DNA of 64,000 bases from Solirubrobacter pauli (GCF_003633755.1 NZ_RBIL01000002.1:248001-312000), one strand, 5' to 3'. Shown: positions 51,528-59,717, counted from the first letter of the stretch. Notes: generated by a model from the sequence alone, not told the origin. Made by a program: numbers and translations.

Positions 51528-51570
51528 GGGTGAGCGCGGATCACTCCGCCGGGATGACCACGCATCACCC
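51528..51570. promoter_or_regulatory. Operator-like array 8, four half-sites
   Basis: GGGTGA (51528), TCACTC (51541), GGATGA (51552) and TCACCC (51565), spacers 7, 5, 7; one mismatch in total. Lies 26 bases from the DUF7144 start and 22 bases from the divergent GTG at 51593. Confidence 0.7.
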
Positions 51571-51592
51571 GTGTCCTCGGGAGGCTCTGGCC

Positions 51593-52825
51593 GTGACCGA
51601 TGTGGTCCCCAACGACGAGGTCGAGCGGCTGCGCGCACGCAACGCCGAGCTCGAGCGCAAGGTGGCGCGGCGGGTCCGCGTCCGCGGCACGTTCTCCGGT
51701 CTCCTCCTCGTGCTGGGCTGCGGGCTCGCCGTGCTGTCGCTCGTCGCGGTGTGGCTGCGCGCGACGCTGCTGGACACCGACCGGTACGTGAGCACGGTCG
51801 CGCCGATCGCCGCCGAGCCCGGCGTGCAGGACGCGGTCGCCGCCAAGCTCGAGACCGCGATCTTCACCCGCGTCGACTTCACCTCGCTCGCGCGTGAGGT
51901 CCTGCCCGACCGCGCCGACCTGCTCGCGCCCGCGATCGAGACCGGCGCGAAGACCGTCATCAGCGACCGGATCGAGACCTTCACGCGCTCCGACCGCTTC
52001 CAGACGCTGTGGGTGGAGGCCAACCGGCGCGCGCACACGCGGCTGGTGGAGCTGCTGACCACCGGACGCTCGAACCGGCTCGCGCTCGACGACGAGACGC
52101 TCTACCTCGACCTGTCCCCGGTGGTGGACCGGGTGAAGACCGCGCTCGACGAGCGCGGGCTGAGCCGGATCGCGGCCGCGATCCCGCCGACCGTCGACGG
52201 CCGGATCGAGCTCGTGCAGTCCTCGGCGTTCGCCGACGCGCGCACCGGCGTCAAGGCGCTGAAAGCGAGCGCGATCGTCCTGCCGATCCTCGCGCTGCTG
52301 TGCCTCGCGGGGTCGGTGTGGCTGGCGTCGGGCTGGCGGCGCGGGCTGCTGCGCGCCGGCATCGGCGTCGCCGTGGCGATGGTGCTGCTGATCGCGTTGC
52401 TCGCGGTCGGCCGCTCGGCGTACCTGGACGCGCTCGATCAGGGCGCGCTCCCGCGCGACGCCGCATCCAACATCTTCGACACGCTCGTCGCCTTCCTGCG
52501 CGACGGCGTGCGCGTGACCGTGGTGGTCGCGGTGCTGGTCGCGCTGATCACGTACGTCGCCGGGCTGCCGCTGGCCGCGCTCGGGCGGCGCGTGTGGGGG
52601 AGCCGGCAGCGCACGTGGGTCGCCCGTCACGAGCGCACGCTGATGCTCGTCGTCGGCGGGCTGGGGCTGCTGGTGTTGTTCGCCTACAGCCCGCTCACCG
52701 GCGGCGTGGTGCTGGTCACGTTGCTGGTGGCCGGCGCGCTGTGCGGCGTGATCGCGCTGCTGGGCCTGGAGCCCCGTGACGCGCCGACCGACGAGGAGCA
52801 CCACATCATCGCCCCCAGTGGGTGA
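51593..52825 (+). CDS. Membrane protein with large extracytoplasmic domain, unknown function
   Basis: 410 aa from GTG 51593. A short charged coiled start (DEVERLRARNAELERKVARRVR) precedes helix 1 (about 32-55). A 170-residue extracytoplasmic region opens with DRYVSTVAPIAAEPGVQDAVAAKLETAIF, and four more helices follow (about 222-242, 250-270, 300-325 and 350-390). The DTDRYVxTVAPIAxxPxVQ pattern is familiar from actinobacterial membrane proteins of unknown role. The stop codon is part of operator-like site 9. Confidence 0.75.
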   Translation: MTDVVPNDEVERLRARNAELERKVARRVRVRGTFSGLLLVLGCGLAVLSLVAVWLRATLLDTDRYVSTVAPIAAEPGVQDAVAAKLETAIFTRVDFTSLAREVLPDRADLLAPAIETGAKTVISDRIETFTRSDRFQTLWVEANRRAHTRLVELLTTGRSNRLALDDETLYLDLSPVVDRVKTALDERGLSRIAAAIPPTVDGRIELVQSSAFADARTGVKALKASAIVLPILALLCLAGSVWLASGWRRGLLRAGIGVAVAMVLLIALLAVGRSAYLDALDQGALPRDAASNIFDTLVAFLRDGVRVTVVVAVLVALITYVAGLPLAALGRRVWGSRQRTWVARHERTLMLVVGGLGLLVLFAYSPLTGGVVLVTLLVAGALCGVIALLGLEPRDAPTDEEHHIIAPSG

Positions 52826-52838
52826 TGCCGTCCCACCC
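52809..52838. promoter_or_regulatory. Operator-like site 9, three half-sites
   Basis: TCGCCC (52809), GGGTGA (52820) and CCACCC (52833), spacers 5 and 7. Overlaps the stop of the upstream gene and ends 23 bases before ATG 52862. Confidence 0.55.
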
Positions 52839-52861
52839 CGGCTCGGCCGAGCATCCGGGGC

Positions 52862-53362
52862 ATGAGCACACTCGTGGCGATCGCCTATCCCGACAAGTCC
52901 ACCGCGGACGAGGTCGTGGCCACCCTGAGCCGCCTGCAGACCGAGCACCTGATCTCGCTGGAGGACGCCGTCGTCGTCACGCGCGACGAGAAGGGCAAGG
53001 TCAAGCTGCACCAGACGAACAAGCTCGTGGCCGGCGGTGCGGTCGGCGGCGCGCTGTGGGGCGGGCTGATCGGCCTGATCTTCTTCGTGCCGCTGCTCGG
53101 CATGGCGGTCGGCGCCGCCACGGGCGCCGCGACCGGAGCGCTCACGGACGTCGGCGTGGACGACAACTTCATGAAGGACCTGGGCACCAAGCTCGAGTCC
53201 GGAGGCGCGGCGCTGATCCTGCTCGTCCGCAGCGCGACGACCGACAAGGTCCTGCCGGAGATCGCGCACTTCGGCGGCGACGTCATCCAGACGTCGCTCG
53301 ACAACGACGCCGAGGAGCGCCTGCGGCACGTCCTCGAAACGCGCGAGGCGGCGACGGCCTAG
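52862..53362 (+). CDS. DUF1269-family protein
   Basis: 166 aa from ATG 52862. MSTLVAIAYPDKSTADEVVATLSRLQTEHLISLEDAVVVTRDEKGKVKLHQ, a glycine-rich helical hairpin GGAVGGALWGGLIGLIFFVPLLGMAVGAATGAATG, then ALILLVRSATTDKVLPEI. This is the standard DUF1269 layout (membrane-associated, function unknown). Followed by a strong hairpin at 53373. Confidence 0.83.
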   Translation: MSTLVAIAYPDKSTADEVVATLSRLQTEHLISLEDAVVVTRDEKGKVKLHQTNKLVAGGAVGGALWGGLIGLIFFVPLLGMAVGAATGAATGALTDVGVDDNFMKDLGTKLESGGAALILLVRSATTDKVLPEIAHFGGDVIQTSLDNDAEERLRHVLETREAATA

Positions 53363-53372
53363 CCGACGCGGC

Positions 53373-53400
53373 GGCGATCTGGCCGGGCGGCCAGATCGCC
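53373..53400. terminator. Perfect 12-bp hairpin between convergent genes
   Basis: GGCGATCTGGCC, loop GGGC, GGCCAGATCGCC, between the ends of the DUF1269 gene (53362) and a DUF7144 gene (53410). Symmetric, so it could end transcription from both sides. No T-tract. Confidence 0.65.
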
Positions 53401-53409
53401 CATGGCCGC

Positions 53410-53823
53410 TCAGCCGGCGAGGTTGTAGCGGTCGCGCCCGCCGTAGTTGAACAGGCCCCAGATGATGATCACGTCGACGAAGAACAGGATCATCGTCAGC
53501 GCCGGGTAGCTGTCGATCGCCAGGAAGTTGGCGATCATGTTCGCGGCGGCGAACAGGATGCCCAGCCAGCGCGCCCACTCCTTGGCGGCGAAGATGCCGC
53601 CCGCGGTGATCAGCTGCGCGCCGCCGAGGATCGTGAGCACCCAGCCCCAGAAGTTGAGGTTGGCGAGCACGAACTTCGTGTCGTTGACGAAGAACTTGGA
53701 GTCGCTGATCATCGCGATGCCGTAGATCAGGTTCAGCACGGCCACGATGCCGAGCATCACGCCCGCGAAGATGATCCAGGGCCGGCCGAGGTCGACGTCG
53801 TAGGTCGACGGGTCAACGTGCAT
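53410..53823 (-). CDS. DUF7144-family membrane protein (paralog 3)
   Basis: 137 aa from ATG 53823. Four helices: WIIFAGVMLGIVAVLNLIYGIAMISDSKFF, ANLNFWGWVLTILGGAQLITAGGIFAAKEWARWLGILFAAANMIANFLAIDSYPAL and VDVIIIWGLFNYGG. Closest in pattern to paralog 4, which it follows after 1 base on the same strand. Function unknown. Confidence 0.8.
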   Translation of the reverse strand: MHVDPSTYDVDLGRPWIIFAGVMLGIVAVLNLIYGIAMISDSKFFVNDTKFVLANLNFWGWVLTILGGAQLITAGGIFAAKEWARWLGILFAAANMIANFLAIDSYPALTMILFFVDVIIIWGLFNYGGRDRYNLAG

Positions 53824-53824
53824 G

Positions 53825-54262
53825 TCAGTCCTTCCGGGCGCCGTGGGCGACCAGGCCGTAGATGACGAGGATGTCCAGCGTGAAGAGCATCGCCGCCCAC
53901 CACGGGTAGGCGGGCAGCACCAGCAGCTGCACGATCGCGTTGATCGACACGACGGCCACGCCGACCCAGCGCGCGCCGGTCATCTGCGCCGCGACGCCGA
54001 ACGACGTCAGCAGCTGCGCCGCCGCGATCAGGATCAGCACCCAGCCCCACGTGCTCAGACCGCTGAAGACGAACTCGGTCTGGCCGACGAAGAACGAGGA
54101 CTCCGCCACCGCGGCGATCCCGTAGATGAAGTTCATGACGGCCAACAGGCCGATCATCGAGGCGCTGAACATCACCCAGCTGGGCGAGCTGTCCGCGCCG
54201 AGGAAGACGCCATCGGGCGGGCGCTGCTCCGTCCGGAAACGCGTGGGTTCGACCATGCTCAT
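53825..54262 (-). CDS. DUF7144-family membrane protein (paralog 4)
   Basis: 145 aa from ATG 54262 (ATG 54256 possible). A polar N-terminus of 28 residues, then four helices: WVMFSASMIGLLAVMNFIYGIAAVAESSFF, STWGWVLILIAAAQLLTSFGVAAQMTGARWVGVAVVSINAIVQLLVLPAYPWW and the last helix. First gene of a two-gene unit with paralog 3. Operator-like site 10 lies 35 bases upstream. Confidence 0.8.
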   Translation of the reverse strand: MSMVEPTRFRTEQRPPDGVFLGADSSPSWVMFSASMIGLLAVMNFIYGIAAVAESSFFVGQTEFVFSGLSTWGWVLILIAAAQLLTSFGVAAQMTGARWVGVAVVSINAIVQLLVLPAYPWWAAMLFTLDILVIYGLVAHGARKD

Positions 54263-54297
54263 GAGCCGAAGCTAATGCGCCTGCGGAGCGCCCGGCA

Positions 54298-54314
54298 TCG
54301 CCCGTTCCGGGTGA
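54298..54314. promoter_or_regulatory. Operator-like site 10, two half-sites
   Basis: TCGCCC (54298) and GGGTGA (54309), spacer 5; the outer positions are degenerate. 35 bases before the ATG of the DUF7144 pair on the minus strand. Confidence 0.4.
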
Positions 54315-54326
54315 ACTGCGCGGGGC

Positions 54327-56402
54327 TCAGGACGAGAGGAGCCCGAGCGCGGTCGCGCGGGTCACCGCCTCGTCGCGCGAGTGCACGCCGAGCTTGCGGT
54401 AGATCGAGCGCAGGTGGGTCTTGACGGTGTTCGCCGACAGGAACAGCGCGCCGGCGATCTCCGCGTTCGAGCGGGGTGTGGGCAGCTGCTCGAGGACCAG
54501 CTGCTCGGCGGGGGAGAGCGGCTCCGTCGGGCCTTCGACGGCGGTCCGCCGCAACGTCTCGGTGACGCGCTCGAGCAGCGCGGGCGCGCCGCCCGCGTCC
54601 CGGCAGTCGGCGATCACGGCGCGCGCCTCGGCGAGCGTGGCCTCGGCGCGGGCGAGCTCGCCGCGGCCGGCGCGCGCCAGCGCGAGCTCGAGCAGGATGC
54701 GGGCGCGGAAGGCGCCGGTGGGCCGCAGCGAGAGCGCGCGGTCGGCGGCGCGGACGGCCCGGCCGAGGCGTCCCTCGGCGCGCGCGACGACGGCGTCCGC
54801 GGCGTGCGCGCGGGCCTCGATCCGGGTGTCGACGTTGCCCGTCGACCGCACCACCAGCAGCGCCTGGTCGGCGTGCTCGCGCGCCGCCTCGAGCCGGCCG
54901 GCTTGAACCTCCGTGATGGCGATCGTGGCGAGCGCGACCGCGAAGCCGTGCGGGCGCCGCTCCGCCGTCGGGTGCTGGAGCGCCTGCGCGCACGTGCGGC
55001 GCGCGAGCGGCTCGTCACCGGCGTTGAGCTGCATCGCGGCGAGGGTCGCGAGCGCGGCGACGGCCAGTTCGTCGTCGGCCACCGCGACCGCCGCCTCGGC
55101 GGCCTCGATCGCCGCCGGCACGTCGTCGTCACGCGCGATCGCCGTGGTGATCCGCAGGATCCCCTCCTGGTAGGGCGTCCAGGCCTCGGGGTGCTTGGCG
55201 TGCGCGCGCCGGGCCGCGGCCAGCAGGCGCTCGACCTCGAACGCGGGCCGACCGCCGGCGCTGGCCGCGGCCGCGCCGGCGACCAGCGTCACGGGCCGCT
55301 CCGCGAGCTCGGACTCGGGCAGGTCACGCAGCCAGCGCAGCAGGGTCGTCGTGCGGCCGGAGCGCGTGAGCGTCAGCTGGTGGCGGTCGATCAGGTCGGC
55401 GATGAACGCGTGGTCGCCGCCGGCGCGGGCGTACTCCACCGCCTCCTCGATCTGGCCCTGGGCGTCGAACCACTCCGCGGCGCGCCGGCAGCGCGGCACC
55501 GGGTCGTCGTCGTCGGGCCGCACGAGCTCGCGGAAGAGCGGGTGGTAGCGGTGCCACCCGGCCTCGTCGTCGTCGAGCGCGACGAGGAACAGGTTGCGGC
55601 GCTCGAGCGCCGCGATCCGCTCGGCGGAGTCCTCGATCCGCAGGACGTGGTCGCACAGCGGCGCGCACAGGCGGGACAGGATCGCGGTGCCGACGAGGAA
55701 GTCGTGCAGCTCGGGCTCGAGCCCGGCCAGCACCTCGGTCGTGACGAACTCGGACAGGTGCCGGCGGGGGAGGGAGGTGACGTCGCCGCCGTCGCGGACC
55801 CACAGCGCGACGAGGTAGACCGCGGCCGGCCAACCTTCGGTGCGCGCGACCACCGCCTCCGCGTCCACGCCTTCGCCGAGCACGCGCGCCGCCTCCTCGA
55901 CGGTGAACGCGAGCGTCGGTGCGCGCACCTCGCCGAGGTGGCCCTGGACGCGCAGGCGCGCCAGCCGGATCGGCGGGTCGGCGCGCGAGATCAGGACGAG
56001 CCGCGCGAACACCCGCGCCGCGTGGCCGAGGGTGGCCAGGCAGTGCTTGTCGCTCAGCACGTGCACGTCCTCGAGCACGAGCGGCTGCTCGCGCTCGGCG
56101 AGCGCGTCGATGGCGACTTCGAGCGGTGCGTCGGGCAGCGTCGTGCCCAGCGCCGCCGCGGCGTACCGCCACAGCCGCACCGGGTCGTTGTCGGCGGCGT
56201 CGAGCGAGACCCAGGCCGCCGGCGCGTGCTCGAGCCAGGACGCCACGGCGACGGTCTTCCCGTAGCCCGCCGGCGCGGACACGAGCACGACCTCCGACTC
56301 GGCCGCGCGCTCGAGGGCGCGGGTCACACGCGGCCGGTCGACCAGGTCCGCGCGCGAGCGGGGCCGCGCGAGCTTGCTCTCGATGAGAGGAACCTCGAAC
56401 AC
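54327..56402 (-). CDS. MalT-like STAND LuxR-family regulator (2)
   Basis: 691 aa from GTG 56402. VPLIESKLARPRSRADLVDRPRV opening, P-loop APAGYGKTVAV (about 44-54), LVLEDVHVLSD, VLISRADPPIRLARLR, all MalT-like. A shorter TPR-like middle than regulator 1. C-terminal HTH: LSPAEQLVLEQLPTPRSNAEIAGALFLSANTVKTHLRSIYRKLGV. Lies 11 bases after the ZIP transporter gene on the same strand, so probably cotranscribed with it. Inducer unknown. Confidence 0.85.
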   Translation of the reverse strand: MFEVPLIESKLARPRSRADLVDRPRVTRALERAAESEVVLVSAPAGYGKTVAVASWLEHAPAAWVSLDAADNDPVRLWRYAAAALGTTLPDAPLEVAIDALAEREQPLVLEDVHVLSDKHCLATLGHAARVFARLVLISRADPPIRLARLRVQGHLGEVRAPTLAFTVEEAARVLGEGVDAEAVVARTEGWPAAVYLVALWVRDGGDVTSLPRRHLSEFVTTEVLAGLEPELHDFLVGTAILSRLCAPLCDHVLRIEDSAERIAALERRNLFLVALDDDEAGWHRYHPLFRELVRPDDDDPVPRCRRAAEWFDAQGQIEEAVEYARAGGDHAFIADLIDRHQLTLTRSGRTTTLLRWLRDLPESELAERPVTLVAGAAAASAGGRPAFEVERLLAAARRAHAKHPEAWTPYQEGILRITTAIARDDDVPAAIEAAEAAVAVADDELAVAALATLAAMQLNAGDEPLARRTCAQALQHPTAERRPHGFAVALATIAITEVQAGRLEAAREHADQALLVVRSTGNVDTRIEARAHAADAVVARAEGRLGRAVRAADRALSLRPTGAFRARILLELALARAGRGELARAEATLAEARAVIADCRDAGGAPALLERVTETLRRTAVEGPTEPLSPAEQLVLEQLPTPRSNAEIAGALFLSANTVKTHLRSIYRKLGVHSRDEAVTRATALGLLSS

Positions 56403-56413
56403 TCAGGCGGACT

Positions 56414-57097
56414 CTATGAGAGCCCGGCCGCGACCGCGAATCCCAGCACGGTCACGAGCCCCGCGATCCTCCCGGCCTTCCGGGTGGCGTCAGGGATCAT
56501 CGAGTCGACCAGCATCACCAGCAGCGCGCCCGCGGCGAAGCCGTTGATGCCGGCCTTGAAGTCGCCGGACGAGGCGTCGGCGATCGCGTAGCCGGCGACG
56601 GTGGCGATCACGCACACGACGGCCACCGCGCCCCACATGCGCAGGATCGTGGCTCGTGAGCGCTTGGCCTCGTGCAGCTCGGTCGAGGCGCCGATCGCCT
56701 CCGGCAGGTTGGAGACGAAGATCGCGGCCAGGAGGCTGATCGAGACGCCGTTGCCCGAGGCGAGCCCGATGCCCAGCACCGCCTGCTCGGGGATGCCGTC
56801 CAGGAGCGCGCCGAGCGCGAGCGCCGCGCCGGCGCCGGGGACCTTGTGCTCGACGATCCGGTCGAGCGTGAAGTACGTGAGCGCACCGGCGGCGAGGCCG
56901 ATCGCCACGGGCACGCCGCCGCCTTGCTGCACGCCCTCTTCGAACAGGTCGAAGCTGACCGCGCTGATCAGCGCGCCGGCGCCGAACGCCAGCACCGCGC
57001 CGACGAGCTTGTCCGGCCACGCGCGGGCGACGCCGAGCAGACCGCCGATGACGAGCGACGCGGCCGCGACCGCGCCCCAGACCAGCGCTGATCCCAT
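56414..57097 (-). CDS. ZIP-family divalent metal transporter
   Basis: 227 aa from ATG 57097. Eight hydrophobic segments. Metal-site helices carry LGALLDGIPEQAVLGIGLA and FVSNLPEAIGASTEL, the conserved ZIP helix 4/5 pattern (here D/P/E instead of H/xx/E, as in some bacterial ZIPs). Short variable loops and no His-rich loop. Likely takes up or exports Zn2+, Fe2+ or Mn2+; the direction cannot be told. Confidence 0.82.
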   Translation of the reverse strand: MGSALVWGAVAAASLVIGGLLGVARAWPDKLVGAVLAFGAGALISAVSFDLFEEGVQQGGGVPVAIGLAAGALTYFTLDRIVEHKVPGAGAALALGALLDGIPEQAVLGIGLASGNGVSISLLAAIFVSNLPEAIGASTELHEAKRSRATILRMWGAVAVVCVIATVAGYAIADASSGDFKAGINGFAAGALLVMLVDSMIPDATRKAGRIAGLVTVLGFAVAAGLS

Positions 57098-57120
57098 GGA
57101 CGCACGCTACCGCTTCGCGG

Positions 57121-57399
57121 TCAACCGAACACGCGCGGGCGGATGTCGTCGCCGCGCGCCGCGATGTCGCCCACCTCGGAGATGAACTCGACGAGGTCAC
57201 GGTCGGGCGGACCCACCTCCGTCGCGTGCTGGTACCCGGACGAGCGCGCGCCGAGCGCGATCCCGACGAGCCGCGCGATCAGGTCGTCGGCGGCTTCTTG
57301 CAGCGAGAACCCGACGCCGTAGGTGAGCCCGGCGAGCGTCAGGTGACAACGGCCGGCGGACTCGCGCAGCGAGAGCGGCGGTGACCACACATCAGGCAC
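57121..57399 (-). CDS. Small hypothetical protein
   Basis: 92 aa from GTG 57399 (VPDVWSPPLSLRESAGRCHLTLAGLTYGVG); GTG 57435 would add 12 residues. Contains LQEAADDLIARLVGIALGA and an acidic C-terminus. No family recognised. The composition looks like real protein, and the gene fits the gap between ZIP and the CoA-transferase gene. Confidence 0.6.
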   Translation of the reverse strand: MPDVWSPPLSLRESAGRCHLTLAGLTYGVGFSLQEAADDLIARLVGIALGARSSGYQHATEVGPPDRDLVEFISEVGDIAARGDDIRPRVFG

Positions 57400-57466
57400 A
57401 AGCCCGTTGCTGCCCCATTCGGTCTCCGGTGACACACCACCGTCGCGTCGGTGAGAATGCGAGCCG

Positions 57467-58600
57467 ATGAGCGGACCTTTGCACGGCGTCAGGGTGATCG
57501 AGATCGCGAGCATCGGGCCCGGCCCGTTCGCGGCGATGCTGCTCGCGGACCTCGGCGCGGACGTGATCCGCATCGACCGTGCGGGCGGCGCCGGGAATCC
57601 GCTCGGCGAGGGGGCCTGGAACTTCCTGCACCGGGGACGGCGCTCAGCGGCGGTGAACCTCAAGCACGACGGCGGGCGCGAACTGGTGCTGCGCCTGTGC
57701 GAGCGCGCCGACGCGCTGGTCGAGGGCTTCCGGCCGGGCGTCATGGAGCGGCTGGGCCTGGGGCCGGACGCCGCGCTCGCCCGCAACCCGAAGCTCGTCT
57801 ACGGGCGCATGACCGGTTACGGGCAGGACGGCCCGCTGAGCGCCCGCGCCGGGCACGACATCAACTACATCTCGATCGCGGGTGTGCTCGGCGCGATCCG
57901 GCGCACGGGGGAGAAGCCGCTGTTCCCGCTCAACCTGGTCGGCGACTTCGGGGGCGGCGGGATGCTGCTCGCGCTGGGCGTGGTGGCCGCCGTGCTGGAG
58001 GCGCGGACGTCCGGGCAGGGGCAGGTCGTGGACGCCGCGATGGTGGAGGGCAGCGCGCTGCTGGCGACGATGGTCCACGCGATGCACGCCGCGGGCCTGT
58101 GGAACGACGCTCCGGGCACCAACCTGCTCGACTCGGGCGCCCCGTTCTACGAGGTCTACGAGACCAGCGACGGCCGGCACATGGCCGTGGGCGCGCTGGA
58201 GCCGCAGTTCTACGCGGAGCTGCTGCGGCTCCTGGAGCTGGACCCGGAGGCGTTCCCGCAGTGGGACCAGCCGCGCTGGCCGGAGTACAAGGCGCGCTTC
58301 GCGGCGGTGTTCGCCACCCGCACGCGCGACGAGTGGGCCGCGCGGCTCGAGGGCGAGGAGGCGTGCGCGACGCCGGTGCTCGGCCTGACCGAGGCGCCCG
58401 CACACCCGCACAACGTCGCGCGCGGCACGTTCACGACCGTCGACGGGCGGCTGCAGCCCGCGCCGGCGCCGCGCTTCTCGCGCACGCCGGCCGTGATCTC
58501 AGGCCCCGCGAGCGAGCCCGGGGCCGACACCGACGCCGTCCTTGGCGACTGGGGCATCGACGACGTCGCCCGCCTGCGTGACGCTGGGGCCGTCGCGTAG
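57467..58600 (+). CDS. CaiB/BaiF family CoA transferase, alpha-methylacyl-CoA racemase type
   Basis: 377 aa from ATG 57467. GVRVIEIASIGPGPFAAMLLADLGADVIRID opening. The racemase-specific catalytic pattern is present: His/Asp in RAGHDINYISIAG, Asp in LNLVGDFGGGGML and Glu in VGALEPQFYAELL. These three distinguish racemases from CoA transferases in the family. Epimerises 2-methylacyl-CoA in branched lipid breakdown. The last 102 bases overlap the convergent AI-2E gene. Confidence 0.86.
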   Translation: MSGPLHGVRVIEIASIGPGPFAAMLLADLGADVIRIDRAGGAGNPLGEGAWNFLHRGRRSAAVNLKHDGGRELVLRLCERADALVEGFRPGVMERLGLGPDAALARNPKLVYGRMTGYGQDGPLSARAGHDINYISIAGVLGAIRRTGEKPLFPLNLVGDFGGGGMLLALGVVAAVLEARTSGQGQVVDAAMVEGSALLATMVHAMHAAGLWNDAPGTNLLDSGAPFYEVYETSDGRHMAVGALEPQFYAELLRLLELDPEAFPQWDQPRWPEYKARFAAVFATRTRDEWAARLEGEEACATPVLGLTEAPAHPHNVARGTFTTVDGRLQPAPAPRFSRTPAVISGPASEPGADTDAVLGDWGIDDVARLRDAGAVA

Positions 58601-59635
58601 GGCCGCCATCCGGGCGCGGCGCGGGGCGGTCGCCTCGCGGATCACGGTCTTGATCACGGCCGCGAACGGCACCGCCAGGATCGCGCCGACGATCCCGAGC
58701 AGCGCCGACGCGACCAGCACCGCGACGATCGTCGTGAAGGCGCTCAGCTCGACCGCCTTCTTGTAGACGATCGGGTAGACGATGTAGTTCTCGACCTGCT
58801 GGTAGATCAGCTGGATGATCAGCATGATCACGGCCTCGGTCGTGCCGACGGTCAGCGCGACGGCGACGAGGATGACCGAGGCGACGGTCGCGCCGACCTG
58901 CGGGATCAGGTCCAGCAGCCCGGCGATCACGGCCAGCACGATCGGGAACGGCAGGCCGAGGATGTACGCGCTCAGGCCGGCGATCGTGCCCGCGACGAGC
59001 GAGATCGCGATGTTGCCCAGCAGCGACGAGGAGACCGCGCGGATCGATTCCTCGACGACCGGGCTCCAGCGCTGCTCGGCCTCCGGCGGCGCGAACCCGA
59101 ACAGCCAGCTCGTGATCATCGGCCGCTCCATCAGCAGGAACAGCGCGAGGAAGGTCAGCGTGACCATGCTCAGGATCGAGCCGAACACGCCGCCCGCGGC
59201 GCCGAGCAGCGTCGAGGCCGCCTCGGGGAAGCCGCGCGCCAGGTCGGCGAGCCAGCTCTGGACCTTCTCGTCGAAGCCCGCGGTGCTGGAGAGGTCGTTG
59301 AACCAGTCCGACTCCTGCAGATCCTGCCAGTAGCCCGGGAGCGCCTGGATGAACTCCTTGATCTCGTCCCACACCGGGCCGGCCGTGACGAGGATCAGCA
59401 CGAGCACGCTGGCGAACAGCGCCGCGAACACGACCAGCGACGCCCTGCCGCGGTTCCAGCCCCGCTTGACCATGCGCGCCACGATCGGGTCGAGCCCGAG
59501 GGCGATCACCGCCGCCAGGAAGATCGACAGCAGCGTGCCGAGCGACAGGATCGCCAACACGACCAGCAGCCCGAAGACGAACACGGTCATCAGCGTCTTG
59601 ACGCCGATCACGATCTCCACCCGCTGTGGCTTCAC
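58499..59635 (-). CDS. AI-2E family transporter (PerM-like membrane protein)
   Basis: 378 aa from GTG 59635 (VKPQRVEIVIGVKTLM). About eight hydrophobic segments. Family motifs: FLAAVIALGLDPIVARMVKRGWNRGRASL, SMVTLTFLALFLLM, GLPFPIVLAVIAGLLDLIPQVGATVASVI and QVENYIVYPIVYKKAVELSAF. Some members move Na+/H+ or signals; the substrate is unknown here. Divergent from the TPP enzyme over operator-like site 11. The 3' end overlaps the racemase gene. Confidence 0.85.
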   Translation of the reverse strand: MKPQRVEIVIGVKTLMTVFVFGLLVVLAILSLGTLLSIFLAAVIALGLDPIVARMVKRGWNRGRASLVVFAALFASVLVLILVTAGPVWDEIKEFIQALPGYWQDLQESDWFNDLSSTAGFDEKVQSWLADLARGFPEAASTLLGAAGGVFGSILSMVTLTFLALFLLMERPMITSWLFGFAPPEAEQRWSPVVEESIRAVSSSLLGNIAISLVAGTIAGLSAYILGLPFPIVLAVIAGLLDLIPQVGATVASVILVAVALTVGTTEAVIMLIIQLIYQQVENYIVYPIVYKKAVELSAFTTIVAVLVASALLGIVGAILAVPFAAVIKTVIREATAPRRARMAALRDGPSVTQAGDVVDAPVAKDGVGVGPGLARGA

Positions 59636-59657
59636 GGCCGCATCCTCCGCCGCGCGC

Positions 59658-59687
59658 GGGGGACCCTGCCTCATCCGATGCGGGTGA
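59658..59687. promoter_or_regulatory. Operator-like site 11, three half-sites
   Basis: GGGGGA (59658), TCATCC (59671) and GGGTGA (59682), spacers 7 and 5; the fourth position (59695) is degenerate. Between the divergent AI-2E gene (22 bases) and the TPP-enzyme gene (30 bases). Confidence 0.55.
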
Positions 59688-59717
59688 CGCGCGCGGTCGC
59701 GGGGTAGGTGCAGGCCC

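Noticed and set aside
53373-53400. Additional operator-like site
   Set aside because: It is a simple perfect hairpin between convergent genes without GGRTGA or TCAYCC half-sites; better read as a terminator.
38250-59687. CRP/FNR-type sites as explanation of the repeated motif
   Set aside because: CRP sites have TGTGA with a 6-base spacer and FNR sites TTGAT with 4; here the half-site is GGRTGA with 7- and 5-base spacers in phased arrays.
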